DNA of 64,000 bases from Xenopus tropicalis (GCF_000004195.4 NC_030677.2:100964829-101028828); one strand, 5' to 3'. Shown: positions 47,801 to 56,017, numbered from the stretch's first letter. Notes: a model not told the origin generated them from the sequence alone. A program made the numbers and translations.

Positions 47801-50396
47801 CCGCGGCAAATTTTTTCATGCGTTTTGCCATTGGCGGATTGTTTTGTGAAACGCATGAAAAAATTTGCCGCGGAAAAATTCGCCGCGAAACATTTCATCA
47901 ATTGTAGCCGCATATAAATAGTCGCGCTAATAAACGCACGCCATGTTAGCCATACATGCCAATACTTTCGTAAAATTACTGTATTAAAAATGACCATTTC
48001 CCTGCAAACTGGAGGCTGCGTCACTCTAGGGCCAACACATACTTGAATAAATAACACTGCAAAGTCCATATTTTATTGCCAAAAGCTCATTTACTGTACT
48101 TTTCTATAATTATCACCTGCCTCAAGTAGGTGTTATTTTTCGCATAGCCTAATGCGATATTTAGCGCGCCTAAGTGATTGTGAATCATGCGCACTATTTA
48201 ACGCATGCGTTAAAATTAGCGCATGCGGTTGCACGAAAAATAACGCATGGGATACGCGACTTAACGCACACGGTAATATTGTAGTGAATCGCGCACTAAT
48301 TTTTGCATCTATTTTAACGCAAAAAAATGTGCGATAAAATTTATCGCACTTTAGTGAATCAACCCCAAAATCTCGTAAGATGTAATTCGATATCAGAGAA
48401 AATGCTGAAGTCCAGAAGGATTGGATGGTAGAACAGGACCACTATATATGTAACATATCTCCTATTTCTCTAGATTGTATTGTTCCTTTGGAGCCAGATT
48501 TTCCTTTTAATGGTGTCATAAGAGTAAATGGAGGTTGGAGACTACTTGTCAGGCTTACCGGGCAGGATCAAGTGCGTAGTTAGAGAGACCCACGAGCGCC
48601 CCACACAACCCCAAGCTCACCTGAGGATGGTACAGGGAGCTGAGAAAGTGACGGGTAGCCGGTGAGGCCAAAACGTAGTACAAGGAGGAGACGAAGGCTT
48701 GGTCAGGCAGATCCGGGTCGAGTCAGGCAGCAGAGGTTCATAAGCGAGGAACAGGCCAAGGTCAGGAGTGGAGAGAAGTCGGAAGGTCAAACGGAGCAGG
48801 ATCAAACAAAGTATTCGGGTGCAGGAACAGGCTAGGTATCCAGGAGTAGACCGTGATAACCAGGCAATGATAGGCATAGTGATCAGCCTTAAATAGGCCA
48901 GGGGGAATAGGCGTCAATATGCACGCACGCACCGGACGCGCGTCAAGACGCACGGCGCGTAGACGCTGAACGTGCGCGCGACATTTCGCTCGCGTGCGCT
49001 CGCGATAAGTCGCCCTGCATGCGCGCGCCTTGTCTCAATGTATGCGCGCGACTAAACGCGCACGCATCGAGACGTAGGCGCGAGGATGCGCACAATGCGA
49101 CGCGACGTTTAGGTCGCGACACGCACTGAGCGCCGCAACCCATGCTGATGGCGGACCGAGCGGCGAACACAGTAAGTATCCTTACACTACTGCTATATAA
49201 AATCAATTAATGGGAAGCCCTTTATTTTTAAGAATGCTTTGCAATCAGTGTACCGGTATGGGATCCCTTATCTGGAAACCCGTTATCCAGAAAGTTCCGA
49301 ATTACGGAAATGCCATCTTCCATAGACTCCATTATAAGCAAATAATTCTAATTTTTTAAAAATGATTTCCCTTTTCTCGGTAATAATAAAAGTGCCTTGT
49401 ACTTGATCCCCCAACTAAGGTAAAATTAATCCTTACTGGAGGCAAAACAATCCTTTTGGGCTTATTCAATATTTAAATTAATTTTAGCAGCCTTAAGTTA
49501 TGGAGATCCAAATTACAGAAAGATCCCTTATCTGTAAAACCCCAGGTCCTGAGCATTCTGGATAATAGGTTCCATACCTGTATTTAATGTTAATAACACA
49601 TCTCTGCAGTCTCTCCCCAGAGCTCTCTCACTAGCAATAAGTGACTACATGGCAAATGTTCTACCATGCCTGGGCAAAGGGGGTTTACCTAGAGTTACTA
49701 GTACCACTGCACTTCAGAGGATTTGAAGTCAACAACAAATTTATACTCTTTCACATTGCTTTTTTTTCTTGTACTTATCCTGAGTTGTACTTTTGTTTGT
49801 TTTCTCTGTTTTAGTTAAATGATTCTGTCCATTTCTCACCTGCTGTAAGAACAATTCCGCTGCCCGCTCCCAATACAGATGTAATTCCTGGGACTGCCTG
49901 TTCAGTGGCTGGGTGGGGATTAACTTCTGATTCCGGGACTAGACCCTTTGCTTTAATGGAGGCAGATGTAGATGTCATTAGTCGAATGTCCTGTAATAAA
50001 ACCTGGCTAGGGGGAATTGATGAATCTATGCTATGTACAGCCACTCCTGGGGCACCATTCAAAGGCTTCTGCGATGTGAGTATCAAAGAACCCACACCCA
50101 CTCCTTATTGCATTACTATGTCTTGTCTCCAGTCTCTCTTCCATTTCAAATATTTTTATTATATTTTATTATTTATTATTGTTGTTGTTATTATTATACT
50201 TTTCTATACTATTCTATATTTTTCTATATTCGTCTCCCTGCAGGGTGACTCTGGAGGGCCACTTGTATGTGGGGATCGTGTGGAAGGTGTTGTATCTTTT
50301 TCTGGCAGCTATTGTGGGGATCCACACACACCAGATGTGTACACACGTGTTACATCCTTCCTTGACTGGATTCAAGAAACAATTTCAGAATTTTGA
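38747..50396 (+). CDS. prss57: PRSS57-like (neutrophil serine protease 4) trypsin-fold protease; five coding exons
   Basis: Coding exons are 38747-38801, 42822-42972, 44901-45045, 49815-50075 and 50244-50396. They join to 765 nt, giving 254 residues plus TGA. All introns are GT-AG with phases 1, 2, 0 and 0, the layout of haematopoietic serine-protease genes. The product starts with a hydrophobic signal peptide (about residues 1-18), then a short propeptide ending in Arg22 before IVGG. Catalytic His64 lies in LTAAHC, Asp112 in SDLLLLK and Ser207 in GDSGGP. Eight cysteines fit the disulfides 42-58, 136-201, 168-182 and 191-220. The S1 pocket has Gly189 and Phe190 (GFCD) and Ser216 (SFSG), a combination known from PRSS57/NSP4, which cleaves after Arg despite an elastase-like pocket. 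Two N-glycosylation sequons (NDS, NKT) are present. Expected site is myeloid granules. Elastase, proteinase 3 and azurocidin homologues are the main alternatives, but they do not share Phe190 plus Phe215-Ser216. Confidence 0.9.
38983..39043. repeat. 20-bp perfect hairpin in prss57 intron 1
   Basis: CCCAACATGTGGCTCCTCAG (38983-39002) and its exact complement (39024-39043) are separated by 21 bases. It may be a remnant fold-back element or, less likely, a structured RNA. It begins about 180 bp into intron 1. Confidence 0.8.
39684..40531 (-). mobile_element. solo LTR in prss57 intron 1
   Basis: On the minus strand it starts TGTAGGGACCCATAGGG and ends GGTTACA (TGTA...TACA). CAAG flanks both sides (39680-39683 and 40532-40535), a 4-bp duplication. 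A poly(A) signal AATAAA on the minus strand lies near 39895. No internal retroviral coding sequence adjoins, so it reads as a solo LTR of a Gypsy-like or retrovirus-like element. The short duplication leaves some doubt about exact ends. Confidence 0.65.
40917..41075 (+). repeat. dispersed frog repeat (CCTGGACTGGC-type), best copy
   Basis: 'aggcctggactggcaatctg', 'aaatgccagaggggctgctg', 'tagacactatataatgggc' and 'gaaatgccagcccctc' run in order. The longest copy of the family in the window. Confidence 0.65.
41079..41452. mobile_element. PIF/Harbinger-type MITE (GGCCATACAC family), long copy
   Basis: Ends AGCTGGCCATACACGAGC and inverse ATGGCCACCT. Flanks TAA (41076-41078) and TTA (41453-41455). 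It contains a series of nested perfect hairpins: 'ccgctcgcttggcgatgtcg', 'ccccacctacgggtgggcga', 'ccgatcgtttggccctgggg' and 'ggaccgcatc'. Partial copies are at 9005 and 23698. Confidence 0.9.
42035..42147. repeat. fold-back element in prss57 intron 1
   Basis: ATAGAAAGAGTGCCATACAC with 'cagggacttgatac' pairs with 'gtatcaagtccctgtgtg' and 'tggcactctttctat', around an A/T-rich loop with 'attgaaaaattttttcaat'. Confidence 0.85.
42435..42740 (-). mobile_element. CAGGTATGGGA-type MITE in prss57 intron 1
   Basis: Reads 'gacctggggatctttcc', 'ttagttgggatcaagtacaa' and 'tatcccatac' in the orientation opposite to 36207. It ends about 80 bp before exon 2. Confidence 0.8.
42822..42972 (+). CDS. prss57: prss57 coding exon 2 (activation site, catalytic His)
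   Basis: The exon follows a pyrimidine-rich tract and CAG acceptor (42819-42821). It completes the Glu codon, then encodes TYR and the mature N-terminus [19 protein letters not shown]. It continues to the CGG and LTAAHC motifs with catalytic His (residue 64) and the Cys42-Cys58 pair. The donor GTGAGA at 42973 leaves a split Trp codon (phase 2). The in-frame TGA just after GGC TGG is avoided only by this splice. Confidence 0.95.
42973..44420. other. prss57 intron 2, first part
   Basis: No repeat recognised between the exon 2 donor and 44420. Confidence 0.5.
44421..44655. mobile_element. AGGGATGCACC-type MITE in intron 2
   Basis: Ends AGGGATGCACCAAATCC and the inverse GGATTCAGTGCATCCCT. Internal 'gctaattcggatttgg'. 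Flanks GTTTAGAA and, after one extra A, GTTTCCAA could be a decayed 8-bp duplication. Confidence 0.75.
44901..45045 (+). CDS. prss57: prss57 coding exon 3 (catalytic Asp)
   Basis: Acceptor TGGCAG ends at 44900. The first G completes the Trp codon, and the frame reads through VVLGAHWL and [10 protein letters not shown] to SDLLLLK. The Asp is the triad residue (Asp102 in chymotrypsin numbering, residue 112 here). Donor GTAAGC begins at 45046 in phase 0. Confidence 0.95.
45326..45704. mobile_element. Harbinger-type MITE (GGGGCAGATTTACTAATCC), intron 3, first of three
   Basis: Ends GGGGCAGATTTACTAATCC and its inverse, flanked by TAA at 45323-45325 and 45705-45707. The arms carry short repeats 'cgacgaaaaagtc' (two to three in tandem near 45585-45630). 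Sister copy at 50639-51019. Confidence 0.9.
45708..45956. mobile_element. Harbinger-type MITE (GGGTAAGAACCCACGG), intron 3, second of three
   Basis: Starts GGGTAAGAACCCACGGAGC right after the TAA at 45705-45707. It ends GCTCCGTGGGTTTTTACC just before TAA 45957-45959. Arms are inverted (gagttgcctgcgatagg / ctatcgcgggtgactca). Confidence 0.85.
45960..46318. mobile_element. Harbinger-type MITE (AGGTGGCCATACAC), intron 3, third of three
   Basis: Starts AGGTGGCCATACACGTTC right after TAA 45957-45959. The right end is diverged (ggtgtgtatgactaact), followed by TTAA. Older than 33453-33794, judging by the right end. Confidence 0.75.
46605..46735 (+). repeat. degenerate GGGGAGATTAGTCGCC-family MITE
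   Basis: 'gggctaatgtcccacgtaga', 'gattagtcgcccgtgataga' and 'gtcacacaaagttgtc' follow the family order. Right terminus lost. Confidence 0.55.
46736..47338. other. prss57 intron 3, unassigned part
   Basis: Nothing recognised. Confidence 0.45.
47339..48366. mobile_element. 1-kb non-autonomous palindromic DNA element, copy 2 (inverse of copy 1)
   Basis: Ends GGGCTGATTCACTAAAG and inverse TTTAGTGAATCAACCCC, flanked by AAAA on both sides (47335-47338 and 48367-48370). The interior matches 975-2019 in reverse orientation, including 'gtgacgcagcc' and the nested 'cgcatgaaaaaatttgcc' palindrome. A section starting 'agtgatgagcgaatctg' at 47655 has its inverted counterpart in copy 1 and looks like an older MITE carried by both. 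Confidence 0.85.
48547..49186 (-). mobile_element. solo LTR in prss57 intron 3, CpG-rich U3
   Basis: The plus strand begins TGTCAGGCTTACCGG and ends CTTACA (TG...CA). CTACT flanks both sides (48542-48546 and 49187-49191), a perfect 5-bp duplication. On the minus strand a TATTTAAG box lies at about 48888-48895, downstream of a CpG-dense segment (48905-49150). Form fits a Gypsy-type LTR. No internal coding region remains. Confidence 0.88.
49251..49582. mobile_element. CAGGTATGGGA-type MITE in intron 3
   Basis: Begins TACCGGTATGGGATCCC and ends GGTTCCATACCTGTA. Interior closely follows 36207-36535. Lies 230 bp before exon 4. Confidence 0.9.
49815..50075 (+). CDS. prss57: prss57 coding exon 4 (domain-2 barrel, S1 pocket floor)
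   Basis: The exon begins after TTTTAG (acceptor ends 49814) with [17 protein letters not shown]. It contains [13 protein letters not shown] (Cys136 strand), the Cys168-Cys182 pair (SCNKTW to MLC) and ends KGFCD. In chymotrypsin numbering this tail gives Gly189, Phe190, Cys191 and Asp192. It is 261 nt (87 codons), phase 0 at both ends. Donor is GTGAGT at 50076. Confidence 0.95.
50076..50243 (+). other. prss57 intron 4, 168 bp and open in frame
   Basis: Short intron with GTGAGT donor and CCCTGCAG acceptor. Its length is a multiple of three and no stop occurs in the exon frame, so retention would keep the frame open and add 56 mostly hydrophobic residues in the middle of the catalytic loop. Confidence 0.9.
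50244..50396 (+). CDS. prss57: prss57 coding exon 5 (catalytic Ser, C-terminus)
   Basis: Acceptor CTGCAG ends at 50243. The exon opens with GDSGGPLVC (catalytic Ser, residue 207), then [12 protein letters not shown] (Ser214-Phe215-Ser216) and TPDVYTRV. It ends with the amphipathic C-terminal helix [10 protein letters not shown] and TGA at 50394-50396. The chain stops right after the helix, without a C-terminal extension. Confidence 0.95.
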   Translation, partial: GDSGGPLVCGDRVEGVVSFSGSYCGDPHTPDVYTRVTSFLDWIQETISEF

Positions 50397-50459
50397 TCTG
50401 TTTCACTAATCAATACTTGTACGTGTTTCCATCAATAACTATATACAATTCTTTACTGA

Positions 50460-50465
50460 AATATA
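50460..50465 (+). terminator. candidate variant poly(A) signal AATATA for prss57
   Basis: No AATAAA or ATTAAA was seen in the first 100 bp after the stop codon. AATATA, 64 bp downstream of the TGA and just before the dispersed repeat at 50497, is a known variant signal. Weak evidence. Confidence 0.25.
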
Positions 50466-50496
50466 AAAATTGAATCATCTTGTAATATCTTCAGTT

Positions 50497-51320
50497 TCAT
50501 TACATAGTTACATAGGGTTGAAAAAAGACCAAAGTCCATCAAGTTCAACCCTTCCAAGTAAACCCAGCACAGACAAACCCATACTGACCTATCTATACAC
50601 TCACATACATAAACTATATATACCAACATCAATACTAAGGGGCACATTTAGTAATCCATGAATCCGAATCCCAAATGGGAAAAAATCGGATTGTAAACAA
50701 AAATTTTGTGACTTTTTCGGCGCCGTCACGTTTTTTTCGTATTTTGCACAATTTTTTCGTCGCCGTCACGTCTTTATTGTATTTTGCGCAACTTTTTCGT
50801 CACCGTCGCAATTTTTTCGTATTGAGCAATTGTAAACAGCGGAAAAAACAATCCAATTTTTTCGCGACAGCGACAAAAAAGTCGCGGAAAATATACGATA
50901 AAGCTGTAACGCCGACGAAAAAATCGCGGGACATACGAAAAAGTCGCAAAAGTACCGATCAGTACGAGAAAACGCGCTCGGACGCTTTCGGTCCGTTCGT
51001 GGATTAGTAAATGTGCCCCTAACTGTAGATATTAGTATCACAATAGATTTGGATACTATGCTTGTTCAAGGACTCATCCAGGCCCCTCTTAAAGGCATCA
51101 ACAGAATCTGCCGTTACAACATCACTAGGAAGGACATTCCACAGCCTCACTGCCCTCACCGTAAAAAAACACCTACACTGCTTCAAATAGAAGCTCTGTT
51201 CCTCTAATCTAAAGGGGTGGCCTCTGGTGTGCTGATGGTTTTTATGGGGAAAAAAGAACATTCCCTATCTGCCTATAATCCCCTCCAATCTGGTCGTGGC
51301 ACTGGGTAGTTCCCCACCTT
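50497..51320 (+). repeat. dispersed frog repeat (TACATAGTTACATAGGG), split by a MITE
   Basis: Left part 50497-50638 ('catagttacatagggttgaa', 'catcaagttcaacccttcc', 'acactcacatacataaac') continues after the insertion at 51020 ('aactgtagatattagtatca', 'gactcatccaggcccctctt', 'aaaaaaacacctacactgc'). An unbroken copy in the opposite orientation lies at 62546-62795. Class is uncertain; it may be a LINE- or SINE-derived 3' segment. Confidence 0.8.
50639..51019. mobile_element. Harbinger-type MITE nested in the dispersed repeat, TAA duplication proven
   Basis: Ends GGGGCACATTTAGTAATCC and inverse GTGCCCC. TAA lies on both sides (50636-50638 and 51020-51022), and the empty site at 62690 has a single TAA. 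Sister to 45326-45704. Confidence 0.95.
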
Positions 51321-51528
51321 GAAATTTATTGAGTTTAATAATACACCTTAAATAATAACTTTTTCCCATGTACTTTCTTTAAACTTTTTTTTAAAGAAAT
51401 TCATCCCCGCCCCCCCCCCCCCAGTAAGGCAAGCTGGAGATTTGTTACAGTTTGAAACATTAGTACCATTGTTGCTTGGCAATCTGTGGATTTGGGCAAA
51501 TGTCATGATGCCATAGACCAGGGGTAGG

Positions 51529-51961
51529 GAACCTATGGCTCGGGAGCCAGATGTGGCTCTTTTGATGGCTGCATCTGGCTCGCTGCCAAATCTTTAATAA
51601 AAAAAAAATAACGGGGGCGTGGCCTGTGCACAGCGTATAGAAGACGTGTTCTAAGCCTTAGAACACGTCTTCTATCCGCTGAGCGCAGGCCATGCCCTCC
51701 TCCGCATCCGGCATCCTTGGGACCCACCCTACCTTGTCCCTGCGCTCGGCGGATAGAAGACGTGTTCTAAGCCTTAGAACACGTCTTCTATCCGCCAAGC
51801 GCAGGCCACGCCCTCCTCCGCATCGCATCCGGCATCCTTGGGACCCACCCTGCCTTGCCCCACCACATCCAAGGCCAAACATATTGTATGGCTCTCACGG
51901 AATTACATTTGAAAAATTTGTGGTGTTTATGGCTCTCAGCCAAAAAGGTTCCCGACCCCTG
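51529..51961. mobile_element. hAT-type MITE with duplicated palindromes
   Basis: Ends CAGGGGTAGGGAACC and GGTTCCCGACCCCTG, with 'tggctcgggagccagatgtg' inside. It holds a tandem duplication of about 116 bp, each unit containing a 19-bp-arm palindrome ('atagaagacgtgttctaag' and complement) at 51637-51675 and 51753-51791. Flanking 8-mers do not match, so the duplication is lost. Confidence 0.8.
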
Positions 51962-51969
51962 GGTTACAT

Positions 51970-52204
51970 AGTGAGACACCATGACAGGCTGCTTTAAAAC
52001 TATGTCCATGTGTTAAAGGATAAACTAATTTCCTTTGTGCATGCATAAAAATAAGTTTGGAATTTGTAACAAGAAGCCTTTTCTTTTCCTCATCAAGGGC
52101 CAGTGATATCCTTCTTTCCTAAATCCATTCTACTTCAAAGAAGTTCCTAATATTTATTGTTTCTCTTTTATTTTTATCTCTTTCTTCTGTAAGACCTTAC
52201 ATAG
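51970..52204. other. unassigned stretch
   Basis: Nothing recognised. Confidence 0.45.
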
Positions 52205-52208
52205 AGGG

Positions 52209-52891
52209 TGTGAGAGATGCAATGGAAAAGATCATGGTTTGGTGTGTTTTCCACCAGTGTTAAAGGTGGGATAACAGGTAAAATGCCTGGTTTTGCAGCA
52301 GGTAATGCTGTGTTTATGTTAATGGATTAGGAAAAGCCAAATTAATAAGTCCCTGGAGTGAATGGAGGGAGAGTAGGAAAGACCCTCCATTCCAAACTCC
52401 AGTTATTGTTTTCAGTTGGCCAGCTGTAGGGAGCTGCCTGATTAGGCTGCAGGTGAGCAGCAAAGGGCTGTGGGATTACACAGGGGGTAGAGTTGAAGTT
52501 GATTCTTGACTCAGAAGGTCACAGGGCAGGAAGGTTGCCTGCTTGTGTCAGGAACTCCCAGAGGTACTGGGGGGGCCTCCTGCCACTGCAAGAAGCAGAG
52601 GGAGTCGTGACCAGGCGGATGAGAGCTGAAAAGAGTCAGGCTTAAGGTGAAGCCTGAGTGTGAGTTACTCTGGAAGGTGAGAGCCCTGAAGAAGGGACAA
52701 ACAATAATCCTGAACTGAACTGTTGATGAACTGTCTTATGTTTCTGTTGGGAAGAATTGGCCCTAAATAAACCTGTGTTTTGCCTGAAAACTTGGTGTCC
52801 CTGTCTCTATGCTCCAGATTCTCTGCATGCCTGCCTGCCTACCATTGCTAATTCCCCCAAAATTACGTGTACAGGCAGTCAGTATGTCACA
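52209..52891 (+). mobile_element. solo LTR (TGTGA...TCACA)
   Basis: Starts TGTGAGAGATGC and ends TATGTCACA, with a 5-bp inverted tip. AGGG flanks both sides (52205-52208 and 52892-52895). AATAAA at 52766-52771 precedes 'cctgtgttttgcctgaaaac', typical of the R/U5 region of frog Gypsy-type LTRs. No internal coding sequence adjoins. Confidence 0.78.
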
Positions 52892-52919
52892 AGGGGTAAG
52901 CATGGAAATAGTTCAGACT

Positions 52920-53160
52920 CTAAAGCTGGCCACAATGCCCAGATTTGATATGGCAGTGTGTCTAACCATTTGGGCATGTACACCAGGTCAGGTGACCTTT
53001 TCTACGGATCTGATACAGTGTCACTAAGAGGATGTTAGTAGATAAGGAAACAGCCGCAACTCAACTTTACATCCTGCAGTTCCTGTTATTGAACAAACAG
53101 AACAACAGAAAGGTGGCCACACACTTTTATGGCCACTTGTACAGTCTCTGTTCATTCAGC
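52920..53160. repeat. decayed GGCCACACAC MITE ends
   Basis: 'aaagctggccacaatgccca' (52922) and 'aaaggtggccacacactttt' (53112) are diverged left ends of the GGCCATACAC family. Confidence 0.35.
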
Positions 53161-53395
53161 TTTCAGGCTGATTGGTCAGATACACTAGTACACTAGCAGG
53201 AGTTTATAGGAAAATTAGGGATTTTCAATAAGAATCCGGGACTGCGGGATGAGCTGTTAGAACGTGACTGTCCCATGGAAATCGGGACAGTTGGGGGGTA
53301 TGTAGAGGGGAGGGACAGGAACCATTGCATGACTGACCTTTATATTACTATAGTAATCCTGATTCTAGAGGATACAAAGGACTGAACAAAATTAT

Positions 53396-53822
53396 CCCTA
53401 CCCCCTCCATATACCAGGCCATGTTACTTGGTTGGTACCACATTTTTGTGGATCTGTGAAGCCCCCTTTGGTCTCCGGAAGGTGCAGAACGCCATTAGAG
53501 CTAAAAACATTATTGTACAAGAGAACTCTGCACTTGGCAGCCTCCCAGTCAGCATCACCAGACTCTGAAAGGTCACTGCTTCAGAATACCTAAGCACAAA
53601 CGGCAGAACTGGGCAGCAGGATTGGAGGCTGCTATATTTGGCTGCTCATCCTGTTAGGGGCTCCACCTCAGCAATCATCATGCTGAAGTTTGCCCACTAA
53701 AGTCCAAAATATGCTTTTCTGTGCTCTCCTGCACAGGCTTACCCCCAGAACAAAATAACCCCCTAACCCCTCCATATACCAGGCCAGGTGACTTGTATCA
53801 GTCAGTTGGTACCACATTTTTT
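53396..53822 (+). repeat. pair of direct repeats about 350 bp apart
   Basis: 'ccctccatataccaggccat' at about 53403 and 'cccctccatataccaggcca' at about 53756 are each followed by 'acttg' and 'ttggtaccacattttt'. The second copy has an insertion 'tatcagtcag'. Meaning unknown. Confidence 0.6.
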
Positions 53823-54654
53823 TACAAGGTCTTCTACCTTGTAAGTATCCAACATAGCATAGTGGATCCGTCTAGCAATGGATCCTTTAGATGCTCTGGT
53901 ACCTTTATTATATCCTACCATGAAACTAAGAGTGAGTCAGAGGACCTAAAGATAGATTGGTTCCAGTTAGCTTTTCCTTGTCCAATTGCTTGTCTGGACC
54001 AGTTTCTGTGAAACCTGAACAAAACTTTAAGTAGAAATCCAGGAACTGTATGTAACACTGCCATGTCTCCATGTAAAATCAATTTCGGAGAAAAATTCCC
54101 CATGAAGAATGCCATCTACTAGGAAAGAAAGGGAGATATTACTCCCTTCAAGGCTTAGATGGTGCTTTTTGGAAACCCAGTAGCACTACATTAAAGCTTC
54201 ATGGTGGAACTGCATCCTTGAAAGGGGGAGCAATATTATAAAGAATAAACTGGGCTAGGTGCATTGCCTGAGAGCTTTGTAAATGGAGGGTTTATTGTAT
54301 TTTCATTCCAAAAAGAAACCCTTAAAACCCTAATATTTCTAAGTTACATATTGAGGCTATCAGTGCCAGAGCCCTTAAAGTATTGCAGATGAAATTACGC
54401 TGCCACTGTCACCTATCTTTTTGTGTTCTGCAGGATGTTTTCTGGGGTTCTGCTGTTATCTGGTCTAGAAGACTAATGGCATGGTGATACAAATGACAGA
54501 AAACCCCCTTATGTGGGAAACTCCAGGTCCCAAGCATTGTATTTAGTGGATTAAATAAAAACACAAACAAACCATTTTGAGGTTTACCAAATATTTTTAA
54601 TTGATTTGAAACAACAGATAATACAAGACTTGCAGGTGTTTGTACATAAATGTA
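53823..54654. other. unassigned stretch
   Basis: No gene supported. 54510-54540 has 'ggaaactccaggtcccaagc', a right-end scrap of the CAGGTATGGGA family. Confidence 0.4.
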
Positions 54655-54795
54655 TATATAGTAAACAAAAAATGGATCTCATCACTCAGGACTTATGGTG
54701 AAAATATTCAGTGATTTATTTAGGTGAAAATTACAGGAACTGACGTTTCAGCCACAGCAGCAGCCTTTCTCAAAGTAAATGTATATATACACAGA
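54655..54795. repeat. fold-back-type element, left half with GACGTTTCAGCC core
   Basis: 'ggatctcatcactcaggact' then 'gaactgacgtttcagcca' and 'gcagcctttctcaaagtaaa' matches the composition of the GTTTCG-core fold-back elements. (TA)-rich tracts lie on both sides. Confidence 0.45.
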
Positions 54796-55820
54796 TTAAA
54801 GGGGAAACATGAAGTCAGAGTGTCTGTTAAAGTTTATAAGTAAAGCCGGTTGCCATGGATCACCTAGGTTAGAGAGTGACAGGAAAATTGAGGGCGTTTA
54901 GGGGGAAATATGTAGTTAGAAGCAGAGAGGGCAAAAGAGTGAACAAGCTGGTATGTATATTATTATATCATATAGCATATATATAGTAAATAGTTAACAA
55001 TACTTAAAGGGCATCTATCACATAAAAATGGTTCCTCCCACCAGAGGTGCAAGCTAACAGAGCTAGTGAGTGAGTACTCTCTGTGCCTCAGCATGGCCGG
55101 CCGCACTGGGAGATTCTTTCAGTACAGGGGGCAGAGCAGTGCTGGGAACAATTTGTATGTTATGAGTGAGAGAATGGTAATTTAAGTCTACATTTTACTA
55201 ATCATATGATTATCTCACATTCATAGGGGACCAGAAAAAGATTCCAGCAACCAATGGAGAAATATGTTTCTTAAATAAGTCTACGCACAAGGAAGTGAAG
55301 TGTCCTGTATATACATAATCATACATTTATCTCGCCTTCGCAGGTATAGCTGGGTGACCGGAGAACAGCTCCAGCAAGCAACAGAGAAGTATATTCCCCA
55401 TGTTACAGAAATATTTTATTTTTCATCTTAGTTCTGGTTTAATTTCAACTCCAAGGCCTGACTGTTGACTAAGAAACAGTAACTATTTGTACAAGTGTTT
55501 ATATACATATCTGATTACCTACACTCTCTCAAATAAATCCATTTTCTATTTACATTGTTAGCCCTGTATCTGGTGTTTATGAATCTGTATTATGGGTCTG
55601 TTTGATTCAATTGATGTGTTTTTAATACCAGGAGCATTTGTGGAAGTTAAAAATCATTGAGGAAAGGCCGCGTTGGTCCTGAAACATTCAATCATTTGTA
55701 AAGCACCTTGGAATAAAGTTGGGATCACCCGTTTGCTGCAATAATACAGGTACTGGTTTTCTAATTTGTTCTTGGAAGTTGATTATATCTTGTTAATAAA
55801 CAATATCTAATGTTTTAGTT
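54796..55820. other. unassigned stretch
   Basis: Contains a diverged local duplication: 'tctcacattcatagg' with 'gattccagcaaccaatggag' (55214-55262) and 'tctcgccttcgcagg' with 'gctccagcaagcaacagaga' (55331-55388). 55660-55700 has 'ggaaaggccgcgttggtcct', a GTTTCG-core-like word. No gene supported. Confidence 0.45.
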
Positions 55821-55939
55821 TGTGATATCACTCGAGGGGTGCCACTGGTGGCTTGTGATTGGTCATAGATTTTAAAAGTTGACCAACCACAGGCCACTAG
55901 CTATACCCACCCCCAGCCCTCCCCTCTAGTGATATCACA
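55821..55939. repeat. TGTGATATCAC hairpin, solo copy 1
   Basis: TGTGATATCACTCGAGGGG is inverted at the right end (CCCCTCTAGTGATATCACA). 'ccactggtggcttgtgattgg' pairs with 'ccaaccacaggccactag'. The same hairpin is the core of the arrays at 56167-61315. Confidence 0.85.
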
Positions 55940-56017
55940 GACCATGATAAAGTCTGTTTTATCTGATCAATTGCTTGATCAATTATAAACTGTTTCATAT
56001 GATAGAGAAGTTAAATG

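Noticed and set aside
49905..50396. A single 163-codon open frame across exons 4 and 5
   Set aside because: It exists because intron 4 is stop-free. Splice sites, protein alignment and the catalytic loop show that the exons are separate.
51533..51997. Several Arg-rich frames
   Set aside because: They are translations of the duplicated palindromic GC segment of the hAT MITE.
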